Source: Cognatiluteimonas telluris
GTDB taxonomy: Bacteria > Pseudomonadota > Gammaproteobacteria > Xanthomonadales > Xanthomonadaceae
Reading direction: 5' to 3'
NCBI RefSeq assembly: GCF_011320095.1
Contig: NZ_JAANOY010000007.1
Location: forward strand, 1-64,000
DNA: 64,000 nt
This document shows positions 52,740-64,000 of the stretch, one piece after another (position 1 is the stretch's first letter; every line of letters starts with the position of its first letter). The notes beneath the pieces are model-generated. The model was given only the letters and a program-made list of their open reading frames with translations. It searched no databases and had not been told where the DNA came from. The position numbers and the translations under genes are program-made.

Positions 52740-54395
52740 ATGCCAAATTCGCTGCGCATTGCCCTGGCCCAGTTCGATTTCCCCGTCGGCGCGGTCGAGG
52801 CCAATGCCGACCGCATCATCGCCATGGCACTGCAGGCGCGCGACGAATTCGGGGCGCGGGTGGTGCTGTTTCCCGAACTCGCACTGTGCGGCTACCTGCC
52901 CGAGGACCTGCTGCTGCGTCCGGCGTTCCTGGCGCAGTGCGAGGCGGCGTTGCGGCGGGTGGCGGCGAGCGTCGAAGGCATCGTCGCCGTGGTCGGCTGG
53001 CCGCAGTCGGCGGGCGCGGTGGTCTACAACGCCGCCAGCGTGCTGCGCGACGGCGCGATCGCAACCACCTACCGCAAGCGCGAATTGCCCAACTACGCGG
53101 TGTTCGACGAGCGTCGTTACTTCGATGTCGATCCAGACGGCGGCCCGTGCTGGTTCGATGTCGACGATGTCCGCGTCGGCCTGCTCATCTGCGAGGACCT
53201 GTGGTTCCCCGAGCCGCTCGCGCAGACGGTCGCCGGCGGCGCGCAGCTGGTGCTGGTGCCCAACGCTTCGCCGTTCGAGCGCGACAAGCACGCGCAACGC
53301 GACGCCTTGATCGCCCAGCGCGTGGGCGAAACCGCGGTCGAAGGCCGTGGCGTCGGGCTGGCCTACCTCAATGTCGTCGGCGGGCAGGATTCGCTGGTGT
53401 TCGACGGCGCCTCGGTGCTCGCCGATGGCGACGGCGTCGTGCATCCGGCCGCGGTCGCGTTCAGCGATCAATGGCTGGTGGCCGACTTCGACCCCGCCGC
53501 GCGGGCATTCACCGCGGTGCAGTGGACGAGCGAGGCCGACGAAAGTCGCGATGCGCTCGCCTGGCGCGCGGTGGTGCGCGGCACCCGCGACTACTGCCGC
53601 AAGAACGGTTTCGAGAAGGCGTGGCTGGGGCTGTCCGGTGGCATCGACTCGGCCCTGGTGCTGGCGATCGCGGTCGATGCGCTGGGCGCGGACAACGTCA
53701 CCGCGGTGCGCATGCCGTCGCGCTACACCGCCGAGCTGTCCAACGACCTGGCGGCCGAGCAATGCCGAGTGCAGGGCGTGCGGCTGTTGTCGTTGCCGAT
53801 CGAAAAACCGTTCCAGGGCTACCTGGACGCGCTCGCGTCCACGTTCGAAGGCATGGCGGCCGACACCACCGAGGAAAACCTGCAGTCGCGCACCCGCGGC
53901 GCGCTGCTGATGGCGCTGTCCAACAAGTTCGGGGGGCTGCTGCTGACCACCGGCAACAAGAGCGAATACGCCGTCGGCTACGCCACGATCTACGGCGACA
54001 TGTGCGGCGGCTATGCGCCGCTGAAGGACCTGTACAAGACCGAGGTGTTCGCGCTGGCGCGCTGGCGCAACACGGTCGGCGAGGCGGGTTGGGTGCTGCC
54101 GCCGGCGGTCATCGACAGGCCACCCTCCGCCGAACTGCGCGGGAACCAGCGCGACGAGGATTCGCTGCCGCCTTACGACGTGCTCGACGCGATCCTGCTG
54201 CGGCATGTCGACCAGGAGCAGTCGCGCGAGGAGATCGTCGCGGCCGGGTTCGATCCGGACACCGTCGACAGGGTCCTGCACCTCGTCCGGATCAGCGAAT
54301 GGAAACGCCACCAGGCGGCCCCCGGGCCCAAGGTCTCGCGGCGCGCGTTCGGGCGCGAGCGGCGTTATCCGATCAGCAGCGGCTGGCGCGGCTAG
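52740..54395 (+). CDS. nadE: Glutamine-dependent NAD+ synthetase NadE
   Basis: 551-aa two-domain enzyme. The N-terminal carbon-nitrogen hydrolase (residues 1-260) shows the Glu of FPELALCGYLPED, Lys in YRKRELPNYAVFDE and the nucleophile Cys in GLLICEDLWFPE. The C-terminal NAD synthase domain shows the PP-loop LGLSGGIDSALVLAIAVDALG. It uses glutamine to amidate NaAD to NAD+. It has no clear ribosome site, because a palindromic repeat ends 17 bp upstream. The final 97 bp have a degenerate copy 192 bp downstream. Confidence 0.97.
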   Translation: MPNSLRIALAQFDFPVGAVEANADRIIAMALQARDEFGARVVLFPELALCGYLPEDLLLRPAFLAQCEAALRRVAASVEGIVAVVGWPQSAGAVVYNAASVLRDGAIATTYRKRELPNYAVFDERRYFDVDPDGGPCWFDVDDVRVGLLICEDLWFPEPLAQTVAGGAQLVLVPNASPFERDKHAQRDALIAQRVGETAVEGRGVGLAYLNVVGGQDSLVFDGASVLADGDGVVHPAAVAFSDQWLVADFDPAARAFTAVQWTSEADESRDALAWRAVVRGTRDYCRKNGFEKAWLGLSGGIDSALVLAIAVDALGADNVTAVRMPSRYTAELSNDLAAEQCRVQGVRLLSLPIEKPFQGYLDALASTFEGMAADTTEENLQSRTRGALLMALSNKFGGLLLTTGNKSEYAVGYATIYGDMCGGYAPLKDLYKTEVFALARWRNTVGEAGWVLPPAVIDRPPSAELRGNQRDEDSLPPYDVLDAILLRHVDQEQSREEIVAAGFDPDTVDRVLHLVRISEWKRHQAAPGPKVSRRAFGRERRYPISSGWRG

Positions 54396-54481
54396 CGCGC
54401 ACAGATCGCAAGCGGGATTCCCTGGCGCGCGGCGGCGCGCTGGACAGGCCAGGCAACCGGGTCACTGCCCGGCGCGGTGCG

Positions 54482-54578
54482 GATCAGCGCATGGAAACGC
54501 CACCAGGCGGCGCCCGGACCCAAGGTCTCGCGGCGCGCCTCCGGCCGCGAGCAGCGAGATCGGATCAGCAGCGGCTGG
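54482..54578 (+). repeat. Degenerate duplicate of the nadE 3' end
   Basis: 54482-54578 aligns without gaps to 54290-54386, the last codons of nadE, with about 10 mismatches in 97 bp. The offset is 192 bp, a multiple of three, so the peptide RISAWKRHQAAPGPKVSRRA mirrors RISEWKRHQAAPGPKVSRRA. Weaker, gapped similarity continues upstream to about 54450. It has no start or partner domain and is a pseudogenic tail. The rest of 54396-54641 is otherwise empty. Confidence 0.85.
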
Positions 54579-54597
54579 AAACAAGACCCTCCGGACG

Positions 54598-54622
54598 AAA
54601 AAAGCCGCCCGCGGGCGGCTTT
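54598..54622 (-). terminator. Terminator after bamD (bidirectional)
   Basis: A stem of up to 10 bp (AAAGCCGCCC paired with GGGCGGCTTT, 54601-54622) is followed on the minus strand by a T-run (six T in all), 20 bp past the bamD stop. It can also end nadE transcripts on the plus strand. Confidence 0.8.
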
Positions 54623-54641
54623 CCACGACCAGCCGCGAATC

Positions 54642-55505
54642 TCAATGGTTGGGCTGGGTCTTTTCGGTCGCGAACGGATTGAGCGTGCGCAGCTTGGACG
54701 GATAGTTTGGCCAGTCGCCCTGCAGCCACGGATGGCTGGGATCGTTCAGCTGCAACACGCGCTTGGCGTCGGCCGCCAGCGTGGTGTTGCCCATGCGCGT
54801 GTACGCCTCCGCCAGGACCGCCACGGCGTCGTTCTGGGAGGCCGTCTGCGGATAGGTTTCCAGCAGGTACTTGGCCCGGCCGACGGCAGCGACGTAGGCG
54901 CCGCGACGCAGGTAATAGAGGGCGGTGTCCAGCTCATGGCGCGCGAAGACATCGCGCAGCGCCGCCATCCGCGTCCGCGCGTCGGCGGCGTAGCGGCTGT
55001 TCGGGTAGTGCTCGACGACGGTCTTGAAGTCGTTGTAGGCCTGCAGTGGCGTGGCCAGGTCGCGCCGGCTCGGGTCGAGCGACCAGACCTTCTGCAGGAA
55101 GATCGTGTCGCGGTTGGAATCGACCAGGCCCCGCAGGTAATACATGTAGACCGTATTGCGATTGGTCGGGTAGGTACGGATGAAGCGATCGATGGTGGAG
55201 ATCGCGTCCTCGTTCAGGCCCGCCTTGTATTGCGCGTAGGCGGTCTCCATCAGCGCCTGCTCGGTGTACGGACCGTAGGGGTACTGCGCGACCAGGCGCT
55301 TGAATACCGTGACCGCGCCGTCCCAGTTGCCGTTGGCCATCTGCTGGTGTGCCTTGGTGTACAGCTCCTCCACCGGCACGCCTTCGTTGGCGTTCTTGTC
55401 CTTCTTGAACAGGTGGCGCATTCCGGAGCAGCCGGACAGGGCGAACATCGCCAGCAGGACCGCCAGGAGCAGCATGCGGGGCGAAACACGGGAGCGAAGG
55501 GTCAT
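54642..55505 (-). CDS. bamD: Outer membrane assembly lipoprotein BamD
   Basis: 287-aa lipoprotein of the BAM complex that inserts outer-membrane beta-barrels. The signal peptide ends in the lipobox LSGC (Cys at about residue 26). Five TPR-like units follow, beginning VEELYTKAHQQMANGNWDGAV and QYPYGPYTEQALMETAYAQYK. It is divergent from rluD across 100 bp, the usual arrangement in gammaproteobacteria. Confidence 0.96.
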   Translation of the reverse strand: MTLRSRVSPRMLLLAVLLAMFALSGCSGMRHLFKKDKNANEGVPVEELYTKAHQQMANGNWDGAVTVFKRLVAQYPYGPYTEQALMETAYAQYKAGLNEDAISTIDRFIRTYPTNRNTVYMYYLRGLVDSNRDTIFLQKVWSLDPSRRDLATPLQAYNDFKTVVEHYPNSRYAADARTRMAALRDVFARHELDTALYYLRRGAYVAAVGRAKYLLETYPQTASQNDAVAVLAEAYTRMGNTTLAADAKRVLQLNDPSHPWLQGDWPNYPSKLRTLNPFATEKTQPNH

Positions 55506-55605
55506 GGGGCTGCGACGAAGGCGCCAGGGGCACGAAGCGCGGATAATAACAGTCCGGGGCAGCCGCCCGGGCCCGCTTCCTTAACCCTGCCGAGCCGCCG
55601 AGACC

Positions 55606-56592
55606 ATGCCACCGCTTTCCGACGGCGCCGCCCAGACCCTGACCGCGCGCGTGCCAGACACCGCCGCCGGGCGCCGTTTCGATGCGGTGATCGCGGAACT
55701 TTTCCCCGACTTCTCGCGCTCGCGGCTGAGCACCTGGATCAAGTCCGGCGACGCCCTGCTCGACGGCCAGACGGTGCGCGGGCGCGACCCGGTGCGCGGC
55801 GGGGAAACGGTGTCGCTGACGGTCGTGCTCGACACCCAGACCCAGGCCGAGGCCGAGGACATCGCGCTGGACGTGGTGTACGAGGACGACCAGGTCATCG
55901 TCATCGACAAGCCCGCCGGCCTGGTGGTGCACCCGGGCGCCGGCAACCCGACCGGCACGCTGGTCAACGCGCTGCTGCATCGCGATCCGTCGCTGGTGAC
56001 GCTGCCGCGCGCGGGGATCGTGCATCGGCTGGACAAGGACACCTCCGGGGTCATGGTCGTCGCGCGCACGCTTCCGGCGCACACCGCGCTGGTGGCGCAG
56101 CTGTCGGCGCGCGGCGTGCACCGGCAATACCTCGCGGTGGTCGTCGGTGCGCTGGTGTCCGGCGGCACCGCGCACGCGGCGATCGATCGCCATCCACGCG
56201 ACCGCATCCGCATGGCGGTGCGCGACGACGGCCGCGATGCCGTCACCCATTACCGCCTGAGCGAGCGCTTCCGCGCCCACACCGCGCTCGAATGCCGGCT
56301 GGAAACCGGACGCACCCACCAGATCCGCGTGCACATGGCGCACCTGAAGCATCCGATCGTCGGCGATCCGCTGTACGGCGGCGCGTTGAAGCTGCCGCGC
56401 GGCGCGACGCCGGATTTGATCGAGGCGTTGCGTGGATTCCGGCGCCAGGCCCTGCACGCGCAGACGCTGGAGTTCATCCATCCGGCCAGCGGCGAAGCGC
56501 TGCGTTGCACCGCGCCGGTGCCGGCCGACATGCAGCGCCTGCTGCAGGTGCTGCGCGAGGACGCCCGCGCCGCGCAGGCCGCCGCACGCTGA
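55606..56592 (+). CDS. rluD: 23S rRNA pseudouridine synthase RluD
   Basis: 328-aa enzyme making pseudouridines 1911/1915/1917 of helix 69 in 23S rRNA. An N-terminal S4-like domain ([18 protein letters not shown]) precedes the catalytic domain with [14 protein letters not shown] (catalytic Asp) and the [15 protein letters not shown] motif. Its stop overlaps the pgeF ATG by one base (TGATG), so the two are coupled, as in many relatives. Confidence 0.96.
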   Translation: MPPLSDGAAQTLTARVPDTAAGRRFDAVIAELFPDFSRSRLSTWIKSGDALLDGQTVRGRDPVRGGETVSLTVVLDTQTQAEAEDIALDVVYEDDQVIVIDKPAGLVVHPGAGNPTGTLVNALLHRDPSLVTLPRAGIVHRLDKDTSGVMVVARTLPAHTALVAQLSARGVHRQYLAVVVGALVSGGTAHAAIDRHPRDRIRMAVRDDGRDAVTHYRLSERFRAHTALECRLETGRTHQIRVHMAHLKHPIVGDPLYGGALKLPRGATPDLIEALRGFRRQALHAQTLEFIHPASGEALRCTAPVPADMQRLLQVLREDARAAQAAAR

Positions 56593-57410
56593 TGCCCTGG
56601 CCGAAGCCGCCGGCGCCGGGGGTGTTCTGCGCCACGCCGTACCACTCGGCGATGCGCGCGATCCGCGCCAATGTTCGCGCGAGTTTGCTGCAGGCCGACT
56701 GGCCGGCGCCGCCCGGCGTGATCGCCTTCACCACCCTGCGTGGCCCGGCGGGGGATTCGCTGGCGCCGTTCGACCGCTTCAATCTCGGCCTGCGTAGCGG
56801 CGACGACGAAGCCGCGGTGCAGGCCAATCGCGAAATGCTCGAACGCGGCCTTGAATTGCCTTCGGCGCCGCGCTGGCTGCGGCAGGTGCACGGCACCGCG
56901 GTGGCGCTCGAGCCGCAGGACGACGAGCCGCAGGCCGATGCCGCGATCACGCGTACCCCTGGCACTGTGCTGGCGGTGCTGACGGCCGATTGCCTGCCGG
57001 TGGTACTGGCCGCCGCCGATGGCCGCGAAGTGGCCGTCGCCCATGCCGGCTGGCGCGGGCTTGCCGGTGGCGTGCTCGAAGCCACCATCGCGGCGATGCG
57101 CACGCCCGCCGATGCGCTGGTCGCCTGGCTGGGTCCGGCGGCCGGGCCGCAGGCGTACGAAATCGGCGCCGAGGTCCGCGATGCCTTCGTCGGCACCGAC
57201 GCCGGCGCAGCCGGCGCCTTCGTCGCGACCCGCGAGGGCCATTGGCGGGCGGACCTGTACGCGCTCGCCCGCCGCCGGCTCGCGGCCGCCGGCGTGCACC
57301 GGGTGCACGGTGGCGGCCTGTGCACGATCAGCGATCCGGCGCGGTTCTATTCGCATCGTCGCGACCAGCGGACCGGGCGCATGGCGACCCTGGCCTGGCT
57401 CGGGGCCTGA
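56592..57410 (+). CDS. pgeF: Laccase-domain purine nucleoside phosphorylase / editing enzyme PgeF
   Basis: 272-aa Cu-oxidase_4 (YfiH/YlmD, DUF152) protein. Members have been linked both to purine nucleoside phosphorolysis and to removing mis-incorporated L-Ser from UDP-MurNAc in peptidoglycan synthesis. The metal-binding residues stand in LTADCLPVVL (Cys), VAHAGWRGL (His) and the late GGLCTISDP region. The first 30 residues are poorly conserved and an ATG at 56652 is an alternative start; 56592 is favoured by the overlap with rluD. Confidence 0.9.
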   Translation: MPWPKPPAPGVFCATPYHSAMRAIRANVRASLLQADWPAPPGVIAFTTLRGPAGDSLAPFDRFNLGLRSGDDEAAVQANREMLERGLELPSAPRWLRQVHGTAVALEPQDDEPQADAAITRTPGTVLAVLTADCLPVVLAAADGREVAVAHAGWRGLAGGVLEATIAAMRTPADALVAWLGPAAGPQAYEIGAEVRDAFVGTDAGAAGAFVATREGHWRADLYALARRRLAAAGVHRVHGGGLCTISDPARFYSHRRDQRTGRMATLAWLGA

Positions 57411-57477
57411 ACGGCCGCACCCGCGCTCTCCAACGCTAAAATAGTGACGGGGATCCAGTTTTCGGGGAGTCGGGCCG

Positions 57478-58116
57478 GTGTCGAAGTTCCATTTTCTCAA
57501 GCGCATGCTGCAGCGCCCCGCGGCGCCGGCCGAAGCCGCCGCCGTGCCGGCGGACCTCGTCCCGGCGACCACGGCCGCACCCGCCGAACGCCGCGCGGCA
57601 ACGCGCCAGCACGCGCGCGAAGGCCTGCGGGTGCTGGTGATCGACGATTCGGCGACGATCATCGCGGTGCTCGGCAAGATGCTGCGGCAGAACAACTTCC
57701 TGGTCAGCGGCGCCGTCGATGCCGAAACCGGCATCGACCTGGCGCGCGCCGAACGCCCGGACCTGATCTACCTCGACATCGTGCTGCCGGGCATGAACGG
57801 CTTCGACGCCCTGCGCGTGCTGCGCCGCGACCCGGTCACGCGCCAGACGCCGATCATCATGATCAGCGGCAACGTGCAGGCGACCGAGCAGTTCTACGTA
57901 CGCCGCATCGGTGCCGACGACTTCATGAAGAAACCCTTCGGCCGCGGTGAAGTCTTCACCCGCATCCAGCAGTTGGTCGAATCCGGCCGCCTGCCCGCGC
58001 GCGCCGCGCCGGCGGCGGAGCTCCTCAGCGACGATGGCAGCGTCGCGCCGGCCGATGGCGAGGAGGCGGCTGCCTGCGTCGCCGCGCACGCAACAGCGAC
58101 ACCGTCGGTGGCCTGA
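57478..58116 (+). CDS. Single-domain response regulator (PilG/PilH-like)
   Basis: 212 aa starting with GTG behind GGGGAG. A basic, Ala/Pro-rich N-terminal 50 residues precede one receiver domain: VLVIDDSATI (acidic pocket), phospho-Asp in DLIYLDIVLPGMNG, and the conserved Lys in FMKKPFGRGE. There is no output domain; the tail is Ala-rich. The receiver resembles CheY-type twitching regulators (PilG/PilH). No kinase gene is adjacent, so it is an orphan here. A TAAAAT about 40 nt upstream may be its -10 box. Confidence 0.85.
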   Translation: MSKFHFLKRMLQRPAAPAEAAAVPADLVPATTAAPAERRAATRQHAREGLRVLVIDDSATIIAVLGKMLRQNNFLVSGAVDAETGIDLARAERPDLIYLDIVLPGMNGFDALRVLRRDPVTRQTPIIMISGNVQATEQFYVRRIGADDFMKKPFGRGEVFTRIQQLVESGRLPARAAPAAELLSDDGSVAPADGEEAAACVAAHATATPSVA

Positions 58117-58444
58117 CCGCGCGCGCACCGGACGCAACGCGCACCGGGCGCATCGCCTTGCACATCGCCGCCTGCCTGCACGACCAGGTGCGTACACATC
58201 GGTGCCGGCGCATTGCCGCTGGCGTGCGCATCCGCGCGCGCCTGCAGTCGAGCCGCGCGTGTTGCGGTGCAAAAGCAGCGCCCGCCATCGCCCGCTAGAC
58301 TCGGTCCTGCGCCCCGGTCCGGAGCGCGCCTGCAGGCCATGCCGTGGGGATTCGCGCATGACCCGCCCTCTCCACTGCGTCCGCATGCGGACCGCCGGCG
58401 GCGACAGCGCCGCGACCACGCCACCCGAACCGGGAGATCCAATC
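58117..58444. other. Non-coding spacer
   Basis: 328 bp between the response regulator and the lipoprotein gene. No terminator, RNA or convincing open frame was found; the high-GC frames crossing it lack ribosome sites. Confidence 0.4.
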
Positions 58445-59488
58445 ATGAGCCATTGCCCTGCCACGCCTGGCCGCACCGCGGCGATCCTCTGCCTCGCGCT
58501 GCTGTTGGCCGCCTGCAGCCGTCCTGCGGACGACAGCACGTCGACCGAAGGCGCAGCCCGGGCGGCGACGCCACCGCCGATGGGCCAGGCGGGTGGGGGC
58601 CACGCAACCACGGCGACCGAGGCCGGTGCGCCCGGGGACGCACCAGGCGACGCCTCGTCGCCCGCATCCGGGGATGCGCCTGCGCTGCCGTCACCGCGCG
58701 ATGGCGGGGACACGCAGGCCAGCGACGACTGGCCCGCGCTGCGCGATGTGCCCGCGGGCGTTCTCGCCTGGACGGTGGTCTACGACGGCACCGGGACGAC
58801 GCGGACATCGGAATTGAAGGAGGTCGCCACCCTGCATCGCGAACTGCACGGCACGGCGCACATGAGCGGCGGCGCCGGCAACCCTGACGAAGCGCCACCC
58901 GCAACCCCCATGGACGGCATCAACGCGGCGATGCAGGCCTGCGGGGATGACATGGCCTGCCAGCAGGCCGCTGCAATGAAGGCGGTGGCGCTGGCGCGCA
59001 AGGACCCCGGTGCGCTGGAGCGCGGCATGCGTACCGCCATGACCGAAGCCCAGCGCGACACCACCTGGGGCGCGGCGTCCTGCAAGGCGACCGTGGTGGT
59101 CAACGACCGCGCGACGTGGAGTGGGATGACGCCGGGTGGTTACAACACCGGCGTCGGCACGCGCATCGGCAAACGCGCCATCGACGACTGCTCGGTCGAC
59201 AGGCGCCCGAGCCTGGTGGCGGATGACAACAGCAGGACCTATACGCTGGCGCTGCCTGCCGTGGGCACGCGCGTCGATCGCACGCTCGGTGGGCGGCCCG
59301 ATCCCGTGCCGAGCAACATCGAGCTGCCGGCGCTGCTGGTCCAGCACATCCGCTACGACCGGCTCGATCGCCCCCTGCGCGGGAGCATCACGCTGCATAC
59401 CGGCAGCGACAGCGGCGTGTGGAGCGAAGGCTGGAAGGTGCCGCTGACCGAGAAGATCAGCTGGACCTTCACCCCCGAGGCGCACTGA
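58445..59488 (+). CDS. Hypothetical lipoprotein
   Basis: 347 aa, not recognised. The signal peptide ends in the lipobox LAAC (Cys at about residue 24). A long low-complexity linker rich in Gly, Ala, Pro and Thr (residues 28-95) leads to a folded C-terminal part of about 240 residues with paired cysteines (CGDDMAC, plus CKAT and DDCSV) and beta-strand-like ending (GSITLHTGSDSGVWSEGW). GGGAG is 9 nt before the ATG at 58445. It is probably anchored in the outer membrane facing the periplasm. It converges on clpB with 63 bp between the stops. Confidence 0.75.
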   Translation: MSHCPATPGRTAAILCLALLLAACSRPADDSTSTEGAARAATPPPMGQAGGGHATTATEAGAPGDAPGDASSPASGDAPALPSPRDGGDTQASDDWPALRDVPAGVLAWTVVYDGTGTTRTSELKEVATLHRELHGTAHMSGGAGNPDEAPPATPMDGINAAMQACGDDMACQQAAAMKAVALARKDPGALERGMRTAMTEAQRDTTWGAASCKATVVVNDRATWSGMTPGGYNTGVGTRIGKRAIDDCSVDRRPSLVADDNSRTYTLALPAVGTRVDRTLGGRPDPVPSNIELPALLVQHIRYDRLDRPLRGSITLHTGSDSGVWSEGWKVPLTEKISWTFTPEAH

Positions 59489-59551
59489 TCTGCAACCTGG
59501 TGATCGCCGCGGCGGCCGCCGCCAACGGCGCGCCGGCGTCGCGGCACCGCC

Positions 59552-62134
<2,583 letters not shown>

Positions 62135-62188
62135 GGGTGGCTCCTTGGAGGCAAGCGTGCGGCCCGGGCCGCGGCGGCGATGTGAGAA

Positions 62189-62217
62189 ACGTGGGGGTGC
62201 CGTGGCCGCCTTCAACC
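62189..62217 (-). promoter_or_regulatory. Candidate heat-shock (sigma-32) promoter of clpB
   Basis: On the minus strand GTTGAAG (62217-62211) and CCCCACGT (about 62196-62189) are separated by about 13-14 bp, close to the sigma-32 pattern CTTGAAA-N13-16-CCCCATNT, and lie about 55 nt before the clpB start. This suits known heat control of clpB. Confidence 0.6.
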
Positions 62218-62315
62218 GTTGCGGCGCGTTGTTGCTGGTGGCGGCGGGGCGGCGGCGATAGACTCCCGCCGCGGAATTTGCGCTGGATTTGCGGGTTGAG
62301 GGCCGGGGGGCTGGC

Positions 62316-63083
62316 ATGAGTGTGGTGGGATCGCGGGCGGGCCAATGGCCGCTCCGGCACGCGGCGTGGGCCGTGTTCAATGCGTTGCAACTGGTGTTCA
62401 CGCTGGCATGGACCGCGGGTTGGATCTGCCTGGCGCTGCTGGTGCGCCTGCTCGGCGCGCGGCGGCTGCCGCTGCGGATGGCGGCGCGCTGCTGGGCGCC
62501 GGGGCTGCTTGGCGGTGCCGGGGCGCGGTTGGACGTCGCCGGCCTGGAGGGCGTCGACTGGAGCCGGCCGCTGGTGCTGGTGGCCAACCACCAGTCGGTG
62601 ATCGATGCCTGCGCGTTGTTCCGGGTGGTGCCGACGCCGCTGCGCTTCGTGCTCAAGCAGGAAATGACCCGGATGCCGTTCGTGGGCTGGTATGCCCGGT
62701 GCATGGGGATGGTCTTCATCGAGCGCGGCAGCGCGCGCAGCTCGCCCCAGCGCCTGCGCGAAGCGGTGGAGCTGGTGCGTGGCGGCGCGCAGCTGTGCGC
62801 ATTCCCGGAAGGCACGCGCAGCCGCGACGGCAGCGTCGGTCCGTTCAAGGGCGGCGTGTTGCAGGTGGCGATCGCGGCGGGCGTGCCGGTGGTGCCGGTG
62901 GCGATCAGCGGCAGCGGCGCGGTATTGCCCAGCGCGGGCTTCCGGGTGCGCCCGGGGACGATCCGGCTGCGCTTCGGGACCCCGATCGCAACCACCGGGC
63001 TGCAGGTCGAGGACCGCAACCGGCTCGCACGCCAGGCGCGCGAGGCGGTGATCGACCTGCTGCATCCGGCGCCGGGCCGCTGA
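62316..63083 (+). CDS. PlsC-type 1-acylglycerol-3-phosphate acyltransferase
   Basis: 255-aa membrane acyltransferase making phosphatidic acid or acylating a related lipid. One or two N-terminal helices (residues 20-50) are followed by NHQSVID (HX4D active site), [16 protein letters not shown] and the [10 protein letters not shown] segment. The ATG at 62316 follows a G-run; an in-frame TTG at 62289 is less likely. A separate main plsC may exist elsewhere, so this could be a paralogue. Confidence 0.92.
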   Translation: MSVVGSRAGQWPLRHAAWAVFNALQLVFTLAWTAGWICLALLVRLLGARRLPLRMAARCWAPGLLGGAGARLDVAGLEGVDWSRPLVLVANHQSVIDACALFRVVPTPLRFVLKQEMTRMPFVGWYARCMGMVFIERGSARSSPQRLREAVELVRGGAQLCAFPEGTRSRDGSVGPFKGGVLQVAIAAGVPVVPVAISGSGAVLPSAGFRVRPGTIRLRFGTPIATTGLQVEDRNRLARQAREAVIDLLHPAPGR

Positions 63084-63180
63084 GCCGGGGCGCGCTTGCC
63101 TGCACGGCGCGGAGGGGCCGATGGCTGCCGGCCCGCGCGTGTGAACCTTTCGCTAACGCGCCGATGATGACAATGCGCGG

Positions 63181-63930
63181 ATGCCAGCCCGCAGCGACGA
63201 CCTGCGCAGGCCGCGCCCGCCGACGCCCGCCGATGACTGGGCGCTGTTCCTCGACGTCGACGGCTGCCTGCTCGATTTTGCCGACACGCCCGACACGGTG
63301 ATCGTGCCGCCGACGTTGCGGGCGACGCTGGATGCCGTCTCGCAACGCCTGGACGGCGCCGTCGCACTGGTCAGCGGGCGCTCGCTGGCCAGCATCGATG
63401 CCCTGTTCGCGCCGTTGCAGCTGTCGGCGTCTGGCCTGCATGGCACCGAACACCGCAGCCAGGCCCGGCATGTCGCCGCGCCGGCCATCCCGCCAGCGCT
63501 GCATGCGATCCGCGAGGAAGCGGGGCAGGTCGTGCGCGCCTGGCCCGGCGCGCTGGTCGAGGACAAGGGGCCGGCGCTGGCGCTGCATTGGCGCGTCGCG
63601 CCGCAGGCGGGCGAGGCGCTGCGCAATTTCGCCGAAGTGGCCTTGCCGCGCTTGCCGGGCTATTGCCTGCAGCACGGCGACAGCGTGGTCGAATTGCGGC
63701 CGGCCGCCAGCGACAAGGGCGGCGCCATCCTGGCGTTGATGGACGAGCCACCGTTCCGCGGCCGGGTGCCGGTGTTCCTCGGCGATGACCTGACCGACGA
63801 GAGCGGCTTTGCCATCGTCAATGCGCATCATGGCGTGAGCGTGCTGGTCGGCGCGCGCGAACCCAGCGCCGCGCATTACGGCCTGCGCGATCCCGGCGCG
63901 GTGCGCGACTGGCTGGCCGCGCTGGCCTGA
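63181..63930 (+). CDS. otsB: Trehalose-6-phosphate phosphatase OtsB
   Basis: 249-aa HAD-superfamily phosphatase that yields trehalose from trehalose-6-phosphate. The DxD nucleophile motif [22 protein letters not shown], the Lys of DKGGAIL and FLGDDLTDE (metal Asp) are all present. It probably opens an operon with the GH15 gene that follows (13-22 bp away); otsA is expected further downstream. The product is an osmo- and desiccation-protectant. Confidence 0.95.
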   Translation: MPARSDDLRRPRPPTPADDWALFLDVDGCLLDFADTPDTVIVPPTLRATLDAVSQRLDGAVALVSGRSLASIDALFAPLQLSASGLHGTEHRSQARHVAAPAIPPALHAIREEAGQVVRAWPGALVEDKGPALALHWRVAPQAGEALRNFAEVALPRLPGYCLQHGDSVVELRPAASDKGGAILALMDEPPFRGRVPVFLGDDLTDESGFAIVNAHHGVSVLVGAREPSAAHYGLRDPGAVRDWLAALA

Positions 63931-63952
63931 GGACGGACAAAGGATGACAACG

Positions 63953-64000
63953 ATGACGCAGGATGCTTCCACGGCCGCGGCCAACCTCGACCTGGGCCTG
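63953..64000 (+). CDS. Probable GH15 glucoamylase-like protein, 5' end (partial)
   Basis: Only about 16 codons are in the window, ending NLDLGL. GH15 proteins linked to otsB-otsA in xanthomonads begin with an N-L-x-L-G-x-I-G-N segment, which fits what is visible. The ATG at 63953 has AAAGGA about 8 nt upstream; the ATG at 63944 is in the same frame but overlaps that site. The call rests mainly on context. Confidence 0.45.
   Translation, partial: MTQDASTAAANLDLGL

Noticed and set aside
54477-57410. 977-codon plus-strand frame running from the nadE duplicate through bamD and rluD into pgeF
   Set aside because: Only its last 272 codons are pgeF. The upstream part is antisense of bamD or out of frame with rluD, joined by chance openness.

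Overview
The window is 64 kb of a very GC-rich gammaproteobacterial chromosome. Gene content and order point to the Xanthomonadaceae (Lysobacter/Luteimonas type): rnpB then mraZ and a full dcw cluster, then lpxC, dciA, an M23 peptidase, secA and a Nudix/ThiE fusion; coaE-pilD-pilC-pilB; pilS-pilR next to sucC-sucD; and interspersed palindromic repeats that read 'GPHPNPLP' when translated. The genus is inferred from context only.

Region by region: (1) 1-98 is the 3' end of RNase P RNA with a perfect hairpin after it. (2) 553-16427 is one plus-strand division and cell-wall cluster, mraZ-rsmH-ftsL-ftsI-murE-murF-mraY-ftsW-murG-murC-ddlB-ftsQ-ftsA-ftsZ. Nearly all joints from mraZ to ftsA overlap by a few bases. 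It starts behind a promoter that overlaps a 10-bp-periodic MraZ box array. (3) 16750-23467 holds lpxC, dciA (minus), an M23 peptidase, secA and the Nudix fusion. (4) 23468-25080 is a lower-GC patch with poorly recognisable small secreted proteins, closed by a strong bidirectional terminator. (5) 25375-30063 (minus) is the type IV pilus assembly operon pilB-pilC-pilD-coaE. (6) 30219-44965 is a 15-kb surface-sugar locus: seven plus-strand genes (polyprenyl-phosphate-type GT2, DegT aminotransferase, Gfo/Idh oxidoreductase, ATP-grasp ligase, Wzx-like flippase, GT2, zinc-ribbon methyltransferase) converge on five overlapping minus-strand genes (GT2, SDR epimerase, GT4 and two TMTC-like GT-C membrane glycosyltransferases). 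The minus-strand set lies directly downstream of pilA, so pilin glycosylation is a reasonable hypothesis. (7) 45027-49628 carries pilA with a sigma-54-type promoter, a lipoprotein polysaccharide deacetylase, and the pilS-pilR regulators expected to drive that promoter. (8) 49791-54395 has sucC, sucD, a DUF559 endonuclease-like gene and nadE, with an unusual concentration of palindromic repeats. (9) 54642-64000 has bamD, rluD, pgeF, a single-domain response regulator, a lipoprotein of unknown function, clpB with a heat-shock-like promoter, a PlsC-type acyltransferase, otsB and the first codons of a probable GH15 gene.

The most original observations are as follows. The DUF559 gene sits between the two halves of a palindromic repeat pair whose empty form occurs between sucC and sucD and again after secA, which suggests a REP-like mobile unit. 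A sugar module combines Gfo/Idh, DegT and ATP-grasp enzymes between pilB and pilA. The 3' end of nadE has a degenerate tandem duplicate. No tRNA, CRISPR array or insertion sequence was recognised.
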